Of a stretch of DNA of 64,000 bases, positions 38,977-48,244 are shown one piece after another. The translations under genes were made by a program, and so were the position numbers. Every line of letters starts with the position of its first letter. The first letter of the stretch is position 1. This DNA comes from Flavobacterium sedimenticola (GTDB taxonomy: Bacteria; Bacteroidota; Bacteroidia; Flavobacteriales; Flavobacteriaceae): contig NZ_JASGBP010000002.1 of the NCBI RefSeq assembly GCF_030053345.1, positions 310,001 to 374,000 on the forward strand, read 5' to 3'. The notes beneath the pieces were generated by a model. The model was not told the DNA's origin. It did no database searches and saw only the letters and a program-made list of their open reading frames with translations.

Positions 38977-40137
38977 TCAATTTTTGATAATTTTCTGCCC
39001 ACTGAAATCCAATCCCGATTTTATTTTTACAAAATACACACCGCTCGGCAGTTCGTTGCCCGATAGCACGAATTCAGTAGCATTCGGTTCCACGCTTTGC
39101 AAAACTTTACCACTAATATCAAATAGTTGTACCGAGTCGATAGTTGTGGTATGCAAGAAGGTCCAATTATTTGCCGAAGGATTCGGATATATTTTTAGGT
39201 TATCCAATCGATGCGCTGCAGCGGTTAGGGTAGACGTAAAAGTATAATTTCCCGAAGTGCGTTCAAAGGTAATGTCATACGTCCCCGCTGTTACCGGAAT
39301 ATCCGGACCGCCTTGTACGCCTGTTCCGGATGGAAAATCTACATTACCCCAATTGACTGACCACGAGTTGTCTTTTCTGAATTTCACAAAGCCATTGCTC
39401 AAGGTTACATTGGAAATACTATAATTAAAGCCATTCGTAGTGGCCAAATCGGTATCGGCGACATCCCAACCGTTTAAAGCATTGCCCAAGATTCCAATAC
39501 TAGGGAATTCAAAACTGAAGGCACCCGTATTGCGGTTAAAAGTCACGAAATATTCTCCTCCGGTTACCGGAATCGGCGGGCCGCTCAAGGCCGCTGTGCC
39601 TGAAGGGAAAGCCACGGCACCCCAAACAAAGTTGGTAGCATTGTCTTGTCTGAAATAGGCATTTCCACTGCTGAAATTAAACCCCGACAGCGTATAGGTT
39701 ATACCATCGCTGGTAATCATGTCAACATCCGGCCCGGCATAACCATTTTGAGAATCGACAGCCGGACCCCAAATTCCGATACTTGGAAATGCGGCTGTTC
39801 CGATGAATGTGTAAGTCCCGTTAATGCGGTTGAACGTTACGTCGTAGGTACCGGCAACCGTTGGAATATCGGGTCCGTTTTGCACACCTTGTCCGTTAGG
39901 AAATGTACTGCCGCCCCAATTAACAGTCCAACCATAGTCTTGTCGGAATTTTACAAATCCGGTAGTTACTGCAAGGTTGTTTATGGTGTAGGTGATATTG
40001 TCGGTTGTAGAAAGGGTAATCTCGGGTCCGTTGGTGGGAGGCCAGCCGTTTACTCCGGTACCGACAATCGAAATGGTTTGTGCATAGAACGACACAGTAC
40101 CAATCATGAGAATGAGTGTGAGTAATTTTTTCATCAT
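38977..40137 (-). CDS. SusE/SusF-like repeat protein with T9SS sorting domain
   Basis: A 386-residue secreted protein with a signal peptide ending near SFYAQ and three tandem repeats of about 95 residues. Each carries an FRQD/FRKD block, then VNWG or VWG, then FPSGTG, a GPDIP-like turn and YDVTFNR. These resemble the carbohydrate-binding-like domains of SusE/SusF outer-membrane proteins. The C-terminal 75 residues are a type A type IX secretion sorting domain (LKIYPNPSANNW; SGVYFVKI; KIIKN). It is probably displayed on or released from the surface. No susC/D genes are near, so a glycan target cannot be named. Confidence 0.85.
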   Translation of the reverse strand: MMKKLLTLILMIGTVSFYAQTISIVGTGVNGWPPTNGPEITLSTTDNITYTINNLAVTTGFVKFRQDYGWTVNWGGSTFPNGQGVQNGPDIPTVAGTYDVTFNRINGTYTFIGTAAFPSIGIWGPAVDSQNGYAGPDVDMITSDGITYTLSGFNFSSGNAYFRQDNATNFVWGAVAFPSGTAALSGPPIPVTGGEYFVTFNRNTGAFSFEFPSIGILGNALNGWDVADTDLATTNGFNYSISNVTLSNGFVKFRKDNSWSVNWGNVDFPSGTGVQGGPDIPVTAGTYDITFERTSGNYTFTSTLTAAAHRLDNLKIYPNPSANNWTFLHTTTIDSVQLFDISGKVLQSVEPNATEFVLSGNELPSGVYFVKIKSGLDFSGQKIIKN

Positions 40138-40245
40138 AACTTTTGGGTTTTAGAGGTTTCTTAGTCACCTAAAAGTAATGATTGTTTTGAAAGTATTTTT
40201 ATCAACACAGACCGCAAACGTTTTCGTGTTGAAAACTTAAGAGAA

Positions 40246-41838
40246 TCAGAGTGTTATGATAGTAAAATTGGGCGATAGCGGGTCGAGATTTTGATACAAT
40301 TTTTCCATTAATGTTTTACCGCTTTCCAAATAAAATTCACTGAAATTGTTTCGTCTCTCCTGCAAAGATTGATTCGGGAATAATTCATTTTGCAACTGAA
40401 TGATGCGCTCCAATTTTTCGGCATATACCTTTCTTTCGGCTTTGAGTAATTTTTTTTCTAAATTTTCCAAGCCTTTAATTTGTTTTACTTCCTGAGCTTT
40501 TACAGCACCGGCAAACGATTTATCGGTTTGCTCAGCCATCAAACGCAAGGCTTCAAACTGCTTTTGCAAGTGTGCTTTTTGCGCTGTAAAATCGAGGTTG
40601 AAAAGGGAGTATTCCTTTGTTTTTTGATCAAATAAAGTCTGTTGATCGGAGAACAAATCGGCCCAACGGAGTCCTAATTTATCAGCCTTTTGTACTTGTT
40701 TTTCGGTTGTTAATAAAACCGAGTTGCGCAACAACAACATCGGAAATGCGATGTTGAAGGCTTCAAAGTTTGATTTCAATTGTAACCAATAGGCAATTTC
40801 ACCGCCGCCGCCGATATAGCATAAGTTGGGTAAAATCACTTCTTGGTATAGCGGGCGAAGAATTACATTAGGACTGAATCGTTCCGGATGAGAAGCCAAA
40901 AGTTGCCGTAATTCTTCCGGAGAAAAACTCAAATCGGTTTGATTAACGAAGTAGCGATTGTCATCAAAAATGATGCGTTCCCGAATCGTATCTTCAATAT
41001 AAAACAAATTAATCGCTCTCGGATTAACCTGAATGTCGTAAGAACTCAGATAATTATTATTGGTCTCCGAAACTTTTTGAAACGAAGTTTGCGCAACTAA
41101 TTCTTGCTCTATAAATGGCGCAAACAACTGTTTCAATTTTGGGTCATCACCATCCAAGATGACTAAACCGGTGTCACCAAACAAAGCATTGGCCAAATAG
41201 CGGGTGGCCTCGGCTAAATTCGAATGCTTCAAATAGCTTTCCTCGAATAACTTTTTTAATTCGTCAGCATAGCGGCCCACACCCAAATCTTTGGCAAACA
41301 CCTCATACACTTCCTCCAAGCCCGAGGTAGCTAATCTTCCAACGGGACCTGTGCTGTTATTGTCCCATTTTATTTTTACATTTTTAAAATGGAAGTAATT
41401 GATTTCCTCAAAGTCGTGATCTTCGGTTGCCATCCAATAAACCGGCACAAAATGATACTCAGGATAAGTAGCTTGTAAGGTTTTGCACAGGTTGATAACC
41501 GAGACAATTTTGTATAAAAAATACAACGGACCCGTGAAAAGGTTGAGCTGATGCCCGGTTGTAATGGTAAAAGTTTTGGATTCCGAAAGTTTTTGAATAT
41601 TGAATTGAGTCTCCTCCGAAACAGCAATGTTTCGGTACTGCTCTTCGAGTGCTTTGACCAAAACTTTTCGATTTGCGGAATTGTAATTGGCTTGTTTTTC
41701 GGCTAACTGAAACTTAAAATTAGCTAGGGTTGGAAAATGATTGTACAGCGGTTTCAGTTCGTTTTTTTCTGCTAAATAATCAATAATTAGTTTAGAAAAA
41801 TAACCCGATTTTTGATAGCTGATACAATCGTTAGGCAT
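40246..41838 (-). CDS. bshC: Bacillithiol biosynthesis cysteine-adding enzyme BshC
   Basis: Final enzyme of bacillithiol synthesis, adding cysteine to glucosaminyl-malate. The 530-residue protein has the family block TTGHQLNLFTGPLYFLYK near residue 93, then PVYWMATEDHDFEEI and CYIGGGGEIAYWLQLK. The C-terminal coiled-coil segment (LEKKLLKAERKVYAEKLE) is also normal. bshA and bshB are not in the window. Confidence 0.94.
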   Translation of the reverse strand: MPNDCISYQKSGYFSKLIIDYLAEKNELKPLYNHFPTLANFKFQLAEKQANYNSANRKVLVKALEEQYRNIAVSEETQFNIQKLSESKTFTITTGHQLNLFTGPLYFLYKIVSVINLCKTLQATYPEYHFVPVYWMATEDHDFEEINYFHFKNVKIKWDNNSTGPVGRLATSGLEEVYEVFAKDLGVGRYADELKKLFEESYLKHSNLAEATRYLANALFGDTGLVILDGDDPKLKQLFAPFIEQELVAQTSFQKVSETNNNYLSSYDIQVNPRAINLFYIEDTIRERIIFDDNRYFVNQTDLSFSPEELRQLLASHPERFSPNVILRPLYQEVILPNLCYIGGGGEIAYWLQLKSNFEAFNIAFPMLLLRNSVLLTTEKQVQKADKLGLRWADLFSDQQTLFDQKTKEYSLFNLDFTAQKAHLQKQFEALRLMAEQTDKSFAGAVKAQEVKQIKGLENLEKKLLKAERKVYAEKLERIIQLQNELFPNQSLQERRNNFSEFYLESGKTLMEKLYQNLDPLSPNFTIITL

Positions 41839-41891
41839 ATTTTATAGTGTCAAAATTAATAAACGGTGAGCATTTTATTTCAGAAAATGAT

Positions 41892-42851
41892 TTACGGCGT
41901 CACCACAAAAGAACCATACAGATAATCGTCACCCAAATAAAAGTCGCTGTTACCTCTGGTCATAGTCAGTTTTTTTAAATGAATGGTATGCAAAAAACCG
42001 GAACCAAAAGTAGTTGTTGTGACTTCGATAATTCCACTTACATCTGCCACCCCATTTTCGGCAATCCATTCCTGGGTTAGCGTTGGTGTTGTAGGTAGCG
42101 TTGTGGCACAGAAATAGGCATCATTTACGATTCCCGAGTAAAGTCGGTATACCACTTTGTTCGTGCTGCTTACCAATGCCACTCTTGGCGTTGTAGTAAC
42201 CGAGTTTTGAAACAAATTGTCATAGTCGCCTAAATCAAGGATGAAAGCTTCACTGCTGTTGAAATTAAAGATGCGGTTGTCGCAAGTGCTTTTATCAGCT
42301 TCATCATTAAAACCGAAGGCCAATGCCGTTGCCGGAGTAGTATAATTCCCAAACGGGTAGGTTTCGTAAAACTGCGTACTTCCGTCGGGTTTTTGAAATG
42401 TGATATTCTTTAAAACGATGTAATGCTTGTATCCGGTTATTTGGGTCACGCCGGTTGAGGCATTGACCGACTTTACGGCCGTACTTGTAAATTGTACGGT
42501 TCCTGAAGTCACAAACCATTCTTCGGTTAAATTGGGAGTAGCCGCCGGAATGGTCGGGCAGATATTATCCGAGCTGACTGTACCGTTGTATTGTCGGTAA
42601 AACACCTGAATGTTATTATTGTCTATAGTAGTTTCGATAGATGTATTTTCGGGAGTTTCATCGTTAACAAAAACGCTGGCAGGGATGGCTAAAATCAGCA
42701 TTTCGGTATCTTTTACTTTGTATAAAATATCTTTATCACTACATTTTTGCACCGTTACATCGGTAAAGTCAATATTTTCCACAGTCAGGTTACCGTCGTC
42801 ACAAGCAGTAATGAGTAATAAGACCGATAAGATTCCCAGAATTCGTTTCAT
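41892..42851 (-). CDS. Lipoprotein with an internal duplication, function unknown
   Basis: A 319-residue lipoprotein (lipobox LLITAC). Two halves repeat a module YRxYxGxVxxxxxC...TPxLTxEW near residues 85-125 and 230-270, each with one conserved cysteine, so the protein looks like a tandem duplication of a beta-rich domain. I chose ATG 42849-42851 to give a proper signal peptide. No family recognised. It lies 53 bases upstream of bshC on the same strand and could be cotranscribed with it. Confidence 0.75.
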   Translation of the reverse strand: MKRILGILSVLLLITACDDGNLTVENIDFTDVTVQKCSDKDILYKVKDTEMLILAIPASVFVNDETPENTSIETTIDNNNIQVFYRQYNGTVSSDNICPTIPAATPNLTEEWFVTSGTVQFTSTAVKSVNASTGVTQITGYKHYIVLKNITFQKPDGSTQFYETYPFGNYTTPATALAFGFNDEADKSTCDNRIFNFNSSEAFILDLGDYDNLFQNSVTTTPRVALVSSTNKVVYRLYSGIVNDAYFCATTLPTTPTLTQEWIAENGVADVSGIIEVTTTTFGSGFLHTIHLKKLTMTRGNSDFYLGDDYLYGSFVVTP

Positions 42852-42932
42852 TGTTGCGTTTAATTTCAGCAAAAATAACTTTTTTCGGTCATTTAATTTA
42901 TCTTTTATAATTTTATTAGGATAGTACTTTTT

Positions 42933-42940
42933 TATATTTG
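42933..42940 (+). promoter_or_regulatory. -7 box almost touching the cysteine desulfurase start
   Basis: TATATTTG matches TAnnTTTG and ends three bases before the ATG at 42944, so the transcript would be leaderless or nearly so. Confidence 0.45.
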
Positions 42941-42943
42941 CAC

Positions 42944-44065
42944 ATGCAAAAAATTTACCTCGATAATGCCGCTACTACACCCATTCGTCAGGAAGTTATT
43001 GATGAAATGGTCGCGGTGATGCAATCGGAATACGGTAATCCTTCCTCCACACACAGTATTGGGCGAAGCGCCAAAGCGGTGATGGAACTTTCTCGTAAAA
43101 AAATGGCGGGATATCTGCATTGTAATGCTCAAGAAATCGTGTTCACTTCGAGTGCTACCGAAGCTACCAATTGGATTTTGAGAAGTGCTGTTCGCGATTT
43201 TGGGGTGAAACGTATTATTACTTCCAAGGTAGAGCACCATGCCACTTTGTATGCCGTAGCAGCATTGCAAAACGAGTATGGTATTGCGGTTGATTTTGTG
43301 GATGTAACGCACGACGGCACGCTCAATTATGAGCAGTTAGTCCGATTACTGTCGTCCGATGTTAAAACGTTAGTCACTCTGATGCATGTCAACAATGAAA
43401 CCGGCGTTATTCATGACATTGCCCGAATTGCGGATAATTGCCGTCTTCAGCAAGCCTTATTCCATTGTGACATGGTTCAATCGGTTGGAAAAATAAATAT
43501 CAATTTGCAAGAATTGCCTATCGACTTCATGGTGGGCGGAGCGCATAAATTTCATGGTCCGAAAGGAGTCGGATTTGCCTTTGTACGCAAAGGTTTGGTA
43601 CTGCAACCTATTTTATTTGGCGGTGAACAGGAAAAAGGATGGCGCGCCGGAACCGAATCGTTGCATCAAATTGCCGGTATGGCTAAAGCGTTAGAATTAT
43701 CACTGAATAATTTAGAGGCTGAAAGTCGCTACATATCAGAACTAAAAGCTTATTGTTGGGACCAATTGCAGAGCGCTTTTCCAGGAGCCAAAAGAAACGG
43801 AGTCAACACACTGTACACCATTTTAAACGTACTTTTACCCATGCCTCCCGAAAAAACTGCCATGATATTGTTTAACCTCGATATGAAAGGAATTGCCGTT
43901 TCCAGAGGAAGTGCTTGTCAGAGTGGTAGCATTAAACCGTCACATGTTTTAGCTGAAATGCTTACCGATGAAGAACTACGCTATCCGAGTATTCGTATTT
44001 CGTTTAGCCACTACAACACCAAAGAGGATGTTGATGTTTTGGTAAAAGCATTGCAAGAAATTTGA
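42944..44065 (+). CDS. Cysteine desulfurase, NifS/IscS-like
   Basis: PLP enzyme that releases sulfur from cysteine for Fe-S clusters or tRNA thiolation. The 373-residue sequence starts MQKIYLDNAATTP. PLP-binding Lys202 is in GGAHKFHGPKG and the catalytic Cys325 in SRGSACQSGS. Start ATG 42944 gives the canonical N-terminus; the TTG two codons upstream lies in the -7 box. No iscU or suf genes are adjacent, so its acceptor is not indicated. Confidence 0.93.
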   Translation: MQKIYLDNAATTPIRQEVIDEMVAVMQSEYGNPSSTHSIGRSAKAVMELSRKKMAGYLHCNAQEIVFTSSATEATNWILRSAVRDFGVKRIITSKVEHHATLYAVAALQNEYGIAVDFVDVTHDGTLNYEQLVRLLSSDVKTLVTLMHVNNETGVIHDIARIADNCRLQQALFHCDMVQSVGKININLQELPIDFMVGGAHKFHGPKGVGFAFVRKGLVLQPILFGGEQEKGWRAGTESLHQIAGMAKALELSLNNLEAESRYISELKAYCWDQLQSAFPGAKRNGVNTLYTILNVLLPMPPEKTAMILFNLDMKGIAVSRGSACQSGSIKPSHVLAEMLTDEELRYPSIRISFSHYNTKEDVDVLVKALQEI

Positions 44066-44072
44066 TTTGGCA

Positions 44073-44102
44073 TTGTAATTGTTTCATAATTGCGTATTTT
44101 TG
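44073..44102 (+). promoter_or_regulatory. Promoter of the beta-barrel protein gene
   Basis: TTG (44073-44075) and TATTTTTG (44095-44102) are 19 bases apart, an exact fit to the -33/-7 pattern, 18 bases before the ATG. Confidence 0.7.
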
Positions 44103-44120
44103 ATATAAAAACGTTCCAAT

Positions 44121-44738
44121 ATGAGAAGATTGCTTTTATCAGTTATTGCGTTGTTGGGGATTTCGACTTCAATTTCAGCGCAAAAAAAAGGAGATGTTGA
44201 ATTTGGATTCAACGTAGGTTACAACAGTTCTTCAGTTTCAGACGACTACGATTCTTCAGATGCTTCGGCCGGTTTTAACGTGGCCGGTTCGATAGATTAC
44301 TATTTTACCAATTCTTGGAGCATTAAAACCAAACTGATTTACGATCAAAAAGGATGGGACAATGGTTTTATTGAGGATAGCAACGGCTCAGCTTATTCAA
44401 CCGATTTTAACTTAAATTATGTAACCATTCCGGTAATGGCAAGTTGGCATTTTGGCAACAATAGGAATTGGTATTTACATTTCGGACCTTATATGGGTTT
44501 TTTGCTGAATGCGGAAGATGTTCGTTATAATACCGATGTAACGGATGCTTTTAATAGTAATGACTTCGGATTGGCGTTAGGCATTGGTGTAAAAGTTCCG
44601 GTTTCCGATAAGGTAAAATTATTCTTTGAATTAGACGGACAAGGTGGTTTTAATGATATTTTCAGAGATAATTATTATTCTTCCGTTACCAATAGCAGAA
44701 CGAGTTTGAATATTGGTTTTAACTTTTTATTGAAATAA
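44121..44738 (+). CDS. Outer-membrane beta-barrel protein (PorT-like fold)
   Basis: A 205-residue protein with a signal peptide ending SISAQ and alternating amphipathic beta-strands (FGFNVGYNSSSV; FNLNYVTIPVMASWHF; WYLHFGPYMGFLLNA), ending in a strand with terminal hydrophobic residues as in small eight-stranded barrels. This family covers many Bacteroidetes OMPs of unknown role. It has its own promoter and terminator. Confidence 0.85.
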   Translation: MRRLLLSVIALLGISTSISAQKKGDVEFGFNVGYNSSSVSDDYDSSDASAGFNVAGSIDYYFTNSWSIKTKLIYDQKGWDNGFIEDSNGSAYSTDFNLNYVTIPVMASWHFGNNRNWYLHFGPYMGFLLNAEDVRYNTDVTDAFNSNDFGLALGIGVKVPVSDKVKLFFELDGQGGFNDIFRDNYYSSVTNSRTSLNIGFNFLLK

Positions 44739-44760
44739 GTTTTTCAAATTTATACAGACA

Positions 44761-44793
44761 AAAAAATCTGCGTTAACGCAGATTTTTTTTTTG
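44761..44793. terminator. Bidirectional intrinsic terminator
   Basis: AATCTGCG and CGCAGATT pair around TTAA, with long A and T runs on either side, between the barrel gene and mlaD. Confidence 0.9.
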
Positions 44794-44796
44794 TTT

Positions 44797-45777
44797 CTAT
44801 TGTTTAGCAGCAGCTTTCTTCTTGGCTTTTTCTTGTTTTTTAAAGTAGCCTCGAAATAAGAAATTGCTCTTTAAGGCTTCTAAATTTTCATTGAGTTTTT
44901 TGCTGGCTTGATTGATGTTGGTCATAGTAGAATCGATTTGTTTGACCAATTTCGGGTCGTTTGACAAATAATTCAGCGCTCCTTTTCCCTCTTTGATATT
45001 GGTAATAGTGGCATTTAAATTGGCTACCACTTTGGTAATTTCCTGACTCGACGAATCTAAGTTGGTTACCACATGCCTGATTTTATTACCGACAACCGTA
45101 TCTTTCAAAACCCCAATTACATTGTCTTTGTTATCCAAACCGGCAATTTGACGGTTAAGGTTGTCCATAGTTTGACTCGTTTTTTGACTTGTGATTTTTA
45201 AATTATGGATGGTTTCTTTTAAATCTTTCGCCATAACCGAATCGCGAAGTAACAATCCAATAGTTCCTTTTCCATGGTGGATGTCATTGGTGATTTTTAA
45301 TAAATCGGCAGTTAATCGCGCTGCATTTTGATTGGTTACGTTAAGTGTGTTCAACATATCATCGGTACGAACACGATTATTAGAACGAATGAAATCTCCC
45401 GGTACTACCGGAGCTGCAATTCCTTTTCCGGGAATGATGTTGATGATGACGCTGCCAACTAATCCGTCAGAACCAATGGTAGCCACAGCGTTTTTCTTGA
45501 TATGCGAGAAAACCGATTTATCAATTTGCATTTCTACATTAATAGTGGAGTCATTTACAATTTCAATTCCGCGTACGGTACCGACATTGATACCGGAATA
45601 GCGGACATTATTGCCCAATTGCAATCCGGCTACGTTATTAAAAACAGCCGTCAATTGTTCGGTTTTACCAAACATTTGTTGTTTGTTTCCGATAAAATAA
45701 ACGGCAAGTACAAACAATGTTAAACCAATAATAACAAATACACCCAAACGAATTTTTTGTGAAGCTGTTTTTTCCAT
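44797..45777 (-). CDS. mlaD: MlaD-like MCE-domain lipid transport protein
   Basis: A 326-residue protein with one N-terminal membrane helix (about 10-30), an MCE domain (LTAVFNNVAGLQLGNNVRYSG, split at residues 42-62; GLVGSVIINIIPG) and a long helical C-terminal region with a Lys-rich end. MCE proteins form hexameric rings that pass phospholipids across the periplasm. It is the third gene of mlaE-mlaF-mlaD; mlaB and mlaC are absent, as is usual outside proteobacteria. Confidence 0.9.
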   Translation of the reverse strand: MEKTASQKIRLGVFVIIGLTLFVLAVYFIGNKQQMFGKTEQLTAVFNNVAGLQLGNNVRYSGINVGTVRGIEIVNDSTINVEMQIDKSVFSHIKKNAVATIGSDGLVGSVIINIIPGKGIAAPVVPGDFIRSNNRVRTDDMLNTLNVTNQNAARLTADLLKITNDIHHGKGTIGLLLRDSVMAKDLKETIHNLKITSQKTSQTMDNLNRQIAGLDNKDNVIGVLKDTVVGNKIRHVVTNLDSSSQEITKVVANLNATITNIKEGKGALNYLSNDPKLVKQIDSTMTNINQASKKLNENLEALKSNFLFRGYFKKQEKAKKKAAAKQ

Positions 45778-45786
45778 GAGACTAAA

Positions 45787-46524
45787 TTACTTAAAAAAGG
45801 CTTTGATTTTCGGATCTTCGGAAGTAGATAATTGTTCAAAAGTTCCTTCGGCATAATTAATATTGTCAATCAGCAGTATCATTCTGTTGGCGATGACTCG
45901 GGCACAATCCACATCATGTGTGATAATAATCGAAGAGGTATTGTATTTTTTCTGAATAGACATCATCAGCAAAATAATCTCTTTCGAAGTAATGGGATCC
46001 AAACCTGTGGTGGGTTCATCGTACAAAATGATTTTCGGTTGCAGAATCAGCGTCCGCGCCAAAGCAATACGACGTTTCATACCGCCCGATAATTCGCTCG
46101 GCATTAAATCGATGGCGTGTGTTAAACCTACATTTTCTAAGGCTTCCATGACCAATGGAGTAGTGTCTTCGATGATGCCGAACTTTTTGGTATGACGGCG
46201 CAACGGAAATTCTAAATTCTCCCGAACCGACATCGAATCGTATAAAGCACTGCCCTGGAATAAAAAACCGATTTCGGTTCGCAACTCGTCTAATTCCCAT
46301 TGTTCGAGTTGATTAATGTTTTTACCCATTACCATTATGGTACCGCTGTCCGGTTCTTCCAAACCAATCAAACACTTAATCATGACCGATTTTCCCGAAC
46401 CCGATTTTCCCATGATGACCAAGTTTTCGCCTTCATATAAATTCATGTTAAACCCTTCGAGGACGTGGTTGTCTCCAAAACTTTTTCGAAGATTTTTAAT
46501 TTCGATAATAGGCTTTTTGTCCAT
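45787..46524 (-). CDS. mlaF: MlaF-like ABC ATPase
   Basis: A 245-residue ATPase: Walker A GKSGSGKS near residue 38, signature LSGGMKRR, Walker B ILYDEPTTGLD. It energises lipid movement with MlaE. I chose ATG 46522-46524, four bases after the mlaE stop; ATG 46534-46536, overlapping mlaE by eight bases, is an alternative. The GGMKRR signature variant is typical of this subfamily. Confidence 0.92.
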   Translation of the reverse strand: MDKKPIIEIKNLRKSFGDNHVLEGFNMNLYEGENLVIMGKSGSGKSVMIKCLIGLEEPDSGTIMVMGKNINQLEQWELDELRTEIGFLFQGSALYDSMSVRENLEFPLRRHTKKFGIIEDTTPLVMEALENVGLTHAIDLMPSELSGGMKRRIALARTLILQPKIILYDEPTTGLDPITSKEIILLMMSIQKKYNTSSIIITHDVDCARVIANRMILLIDNINYAEGTFEQLSTSEDPKIKAFFK

Positions 46525-46528
46525 TGGG

Positions 46529-47308
46529 CTAACCATAAAAAATATTAGTGACAAATACGGCGATGAAATCTATGATAAACAACAGCATAGAAGTATAAAC
46601 TACTGCAGAATTGGCTGCTAATCCAACTCCGGCGGTGCCTTTTTTACAATTGTATCCTTTATAGCAACCGACCAATCCAATCGCAAAACCAAAAAAGAAG
46701 GTTTTAAAGGTAGTCGGGATTAAATCGCTGAATTGCAAACTATCAAAAACCTGATTGAAATAGAGTAAGAAAGAAACATTCCCTTTGATGTTTTCTACCA
46801 TAGCCGAACCAAAAATAGCAATAGCATCGCCAAAGAAAACCAATATCGGTAACATGACAGTGGTAGCCAAAATTCGGGTAACAACTAAATATTTATACGG
46901 ATTGGTTCCCGAAACTTCCATAGCGTCAATTTGTTCGGTAACCCGCATCGAACCCAATTCGGCACCAATACCCGAACCGATTCTTCCGGCACAAATTAAA
47001 GCCGTAATGATGGGGCCGATTTCTCGAATGATGGAAATACTCACCATGGACGGCATCCAGGAAACGGCTCCGAATTCTTCTAAAGTCGGCCGGGATTGTA
47101 AGGTAAACACTAAACCTATAATAAATCCGGTGACGCTTACCAACAAGAGAGAACGATTGCCCATGTTGTAGCATTGACGTAAAAATTCTTTGAGTTCAAA
47201 GGGTGGATTGAACAATTCTTTAAAGAAACGGGCGGTGAAATAGGAGAGTTCGCCAGTTTCAATTAAAAAGGTTTGAAGTGATGTTGCCACTTTGGAATTG
47301 TTCTCCAT
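46529..47308 (-). CDS. mlaE: MlaE-like ABC permease
   Basis: A 259-residue membrane permease with an N-terminal interfacial helix and about five membrane helices. The conserved blocks ICAGRIGSGIGAELGSM and MRVTEQIDAMEVSGTNPYKYLV (read in two parts near residues 110-145) and GCYKGYNCKKGTAGVG identify the MlaE/TGD1 family. First gene of the mlaEFD operon, presumably maintaining outer-membrane lipid asymmetry. Confidence 0.93.
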   Translation of the reverse strand: MENNSKVATSLQTFLIETGELSYFTARFFKELFNPPFELKEFLRQCYNMGNRSLLLVSVTGFIIGLVFTLQSRPTLEEFGAVSWMPSMVSISIIREIGPIITALICAGRIGSGIGAELGSMRVTEQIDAMEVSGTNPYKYLVVTRILATTVMLPILVFFGDAIAIFGSAMVENIKGNVSFLLYFNQVFDSLQFSDLIPTTFKTFFFGFAIGLVGCYKGYNCKKGTAGVGLAANSAVVYTSMLLFIIDFIAVFVTNIFYG

Positions 47309-47373
47309 AGATTAAAATTAAACCCGTATCCTAACCAAATTTAGGAAATAAGAATGATATTTTGACAAAAATG

Positions 47374-47409
47374 CAAAAAGAAAACCGTCAAGGTGTTACT
47401 TGACGGTTT
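47374..47409 (-). terminator. Intrinsic terminator of the NlpC/P60 gene
   Basis: On the minus strand AAACCGTCAAG pairs with CTTGACGGTTT and a T-rich tract follows; the left arm overlaps the stop codon of the NlpC/P60 gene. Confidence 0.8.
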
Positions 47410-48169
47410 ATATGATTTTCTTGATAACTCTGAGTCGATGTGTATGCCGGTTTTGTTCGGCATTGTAGATTCCTAAATGGTCCAATCTGTCGATTCTGAC
47501 TTTACCGCTGGCATGAATGATGTAATTGTTTTCCATCATGATGCCCACGTGTATGATTTTGCCCTCTTCATTATCAAAAAAAGCCAGATCGCCGGGTTCG
47601 CTTTCTTCAATAAAACTCAAGGCATCGCCTTGTGTGGATTGTTGCGAGGCATCGCGCAGCAAGTGATATCCATTGAGTTTGTAGACCATTTGGGTAAATC
47701 CCGAACAGTCAATTCCGAAAGGCGTTTTGCCGCCCCAAAGATAGGGTGCATTTAAATACAGGTAAGCCGTGGTAATCAAATCAGATTTGGGTTTTACGCC
47801 GCTGGTTCGCATGCCTTCAAATTCAAATCCTTCGGTATTGATTTCGCTGTGATGCAAAAACGACAAGGAGGCACCGAGCGGAATAGGCAAGAGCATGTTT
47901 TTGGCATTGGTCACATATTCTACCAAATCAGCATTGAGGATAAGAGCTTCTTTGGATAAATCCGTAAAGCTTTTTTCGGAGATGACTTGGTATTGCTTAG
48001 AGTCGACCCAACCTTCGTAATCGTCGTATTGTAATTTGATTTTGGCCCATTGGTTTTGTCTCTCCAAAATCTCAAAATGCTCGCCGAACAACACTTGCGA
48101 AACGATTTCACTTCGATCGCTGGGTTCGGCTCGTAAAGGAATTATGGCGAGGTTACAAATGGCAAACAT
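47408..48169 (-). CDS. NlpC/P60 (C40) peptidoglycan peptidase with SH3 domain
   Basis: A 253-residue protein with an N-terminal bacterial SH3 domain (about 1-60) and a C-terminal NlpC/P60 domain. The catalytic cysteine is in GIDCSGFTQMVY, the histidine in IIHVGIMM and a polar third residue in IIHASGK. Such enzymes cut murein stem peptides. There is no clear signal peptide, which is common for cytoplasmic peptide-recycling members of this family. Confidence 0.9.
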   Translation of the reverse strand: MFAICNLAIIPLRAEPSDRSEIVSQVLFGEHFEILERQNQWAKIKLQYDDYEGWVDSKQYQVISEKSFTDLSKEALILNADLVEYVTNAKNMLLPIPLGASLSFLHHSEINTEGFEFEGMRTSGVKPKSDLITTAYLYLNAPYLWGGKTPFGIDCSGFTQMVYKLNGYHLLRDASQQSTQGDALSFIEESEPGDLAFFDNEEGKIIHVGIMMENNYIIHASGKVRIDRLDHLGIYNAEQNRHTHRLRVIKKII

Positions 48170-48190
48170 CTAAATCAATTATGAATTATA

Positions 48191-48233
48191 AATTACGAAT
48201 TATGAATTGTTTCGTCATTCATAATTCGTAATT
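48191..48233. repeat. Perfect 17-base inverted repeat
   Basis: AATTACGAATTATGAAT at 48191-48207 is matched exactly by its reverse complement at 48217-48233, with a nine-base spacer; shorter variants of the word flank both sides. T residues follow on the plus strand, but no plus-strand gene precedes it. It lies between the thiolase and NlpC/P60 genes. Confidence 0.8.
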
Positions 48234-48244
48234 CGTAATTTTTT

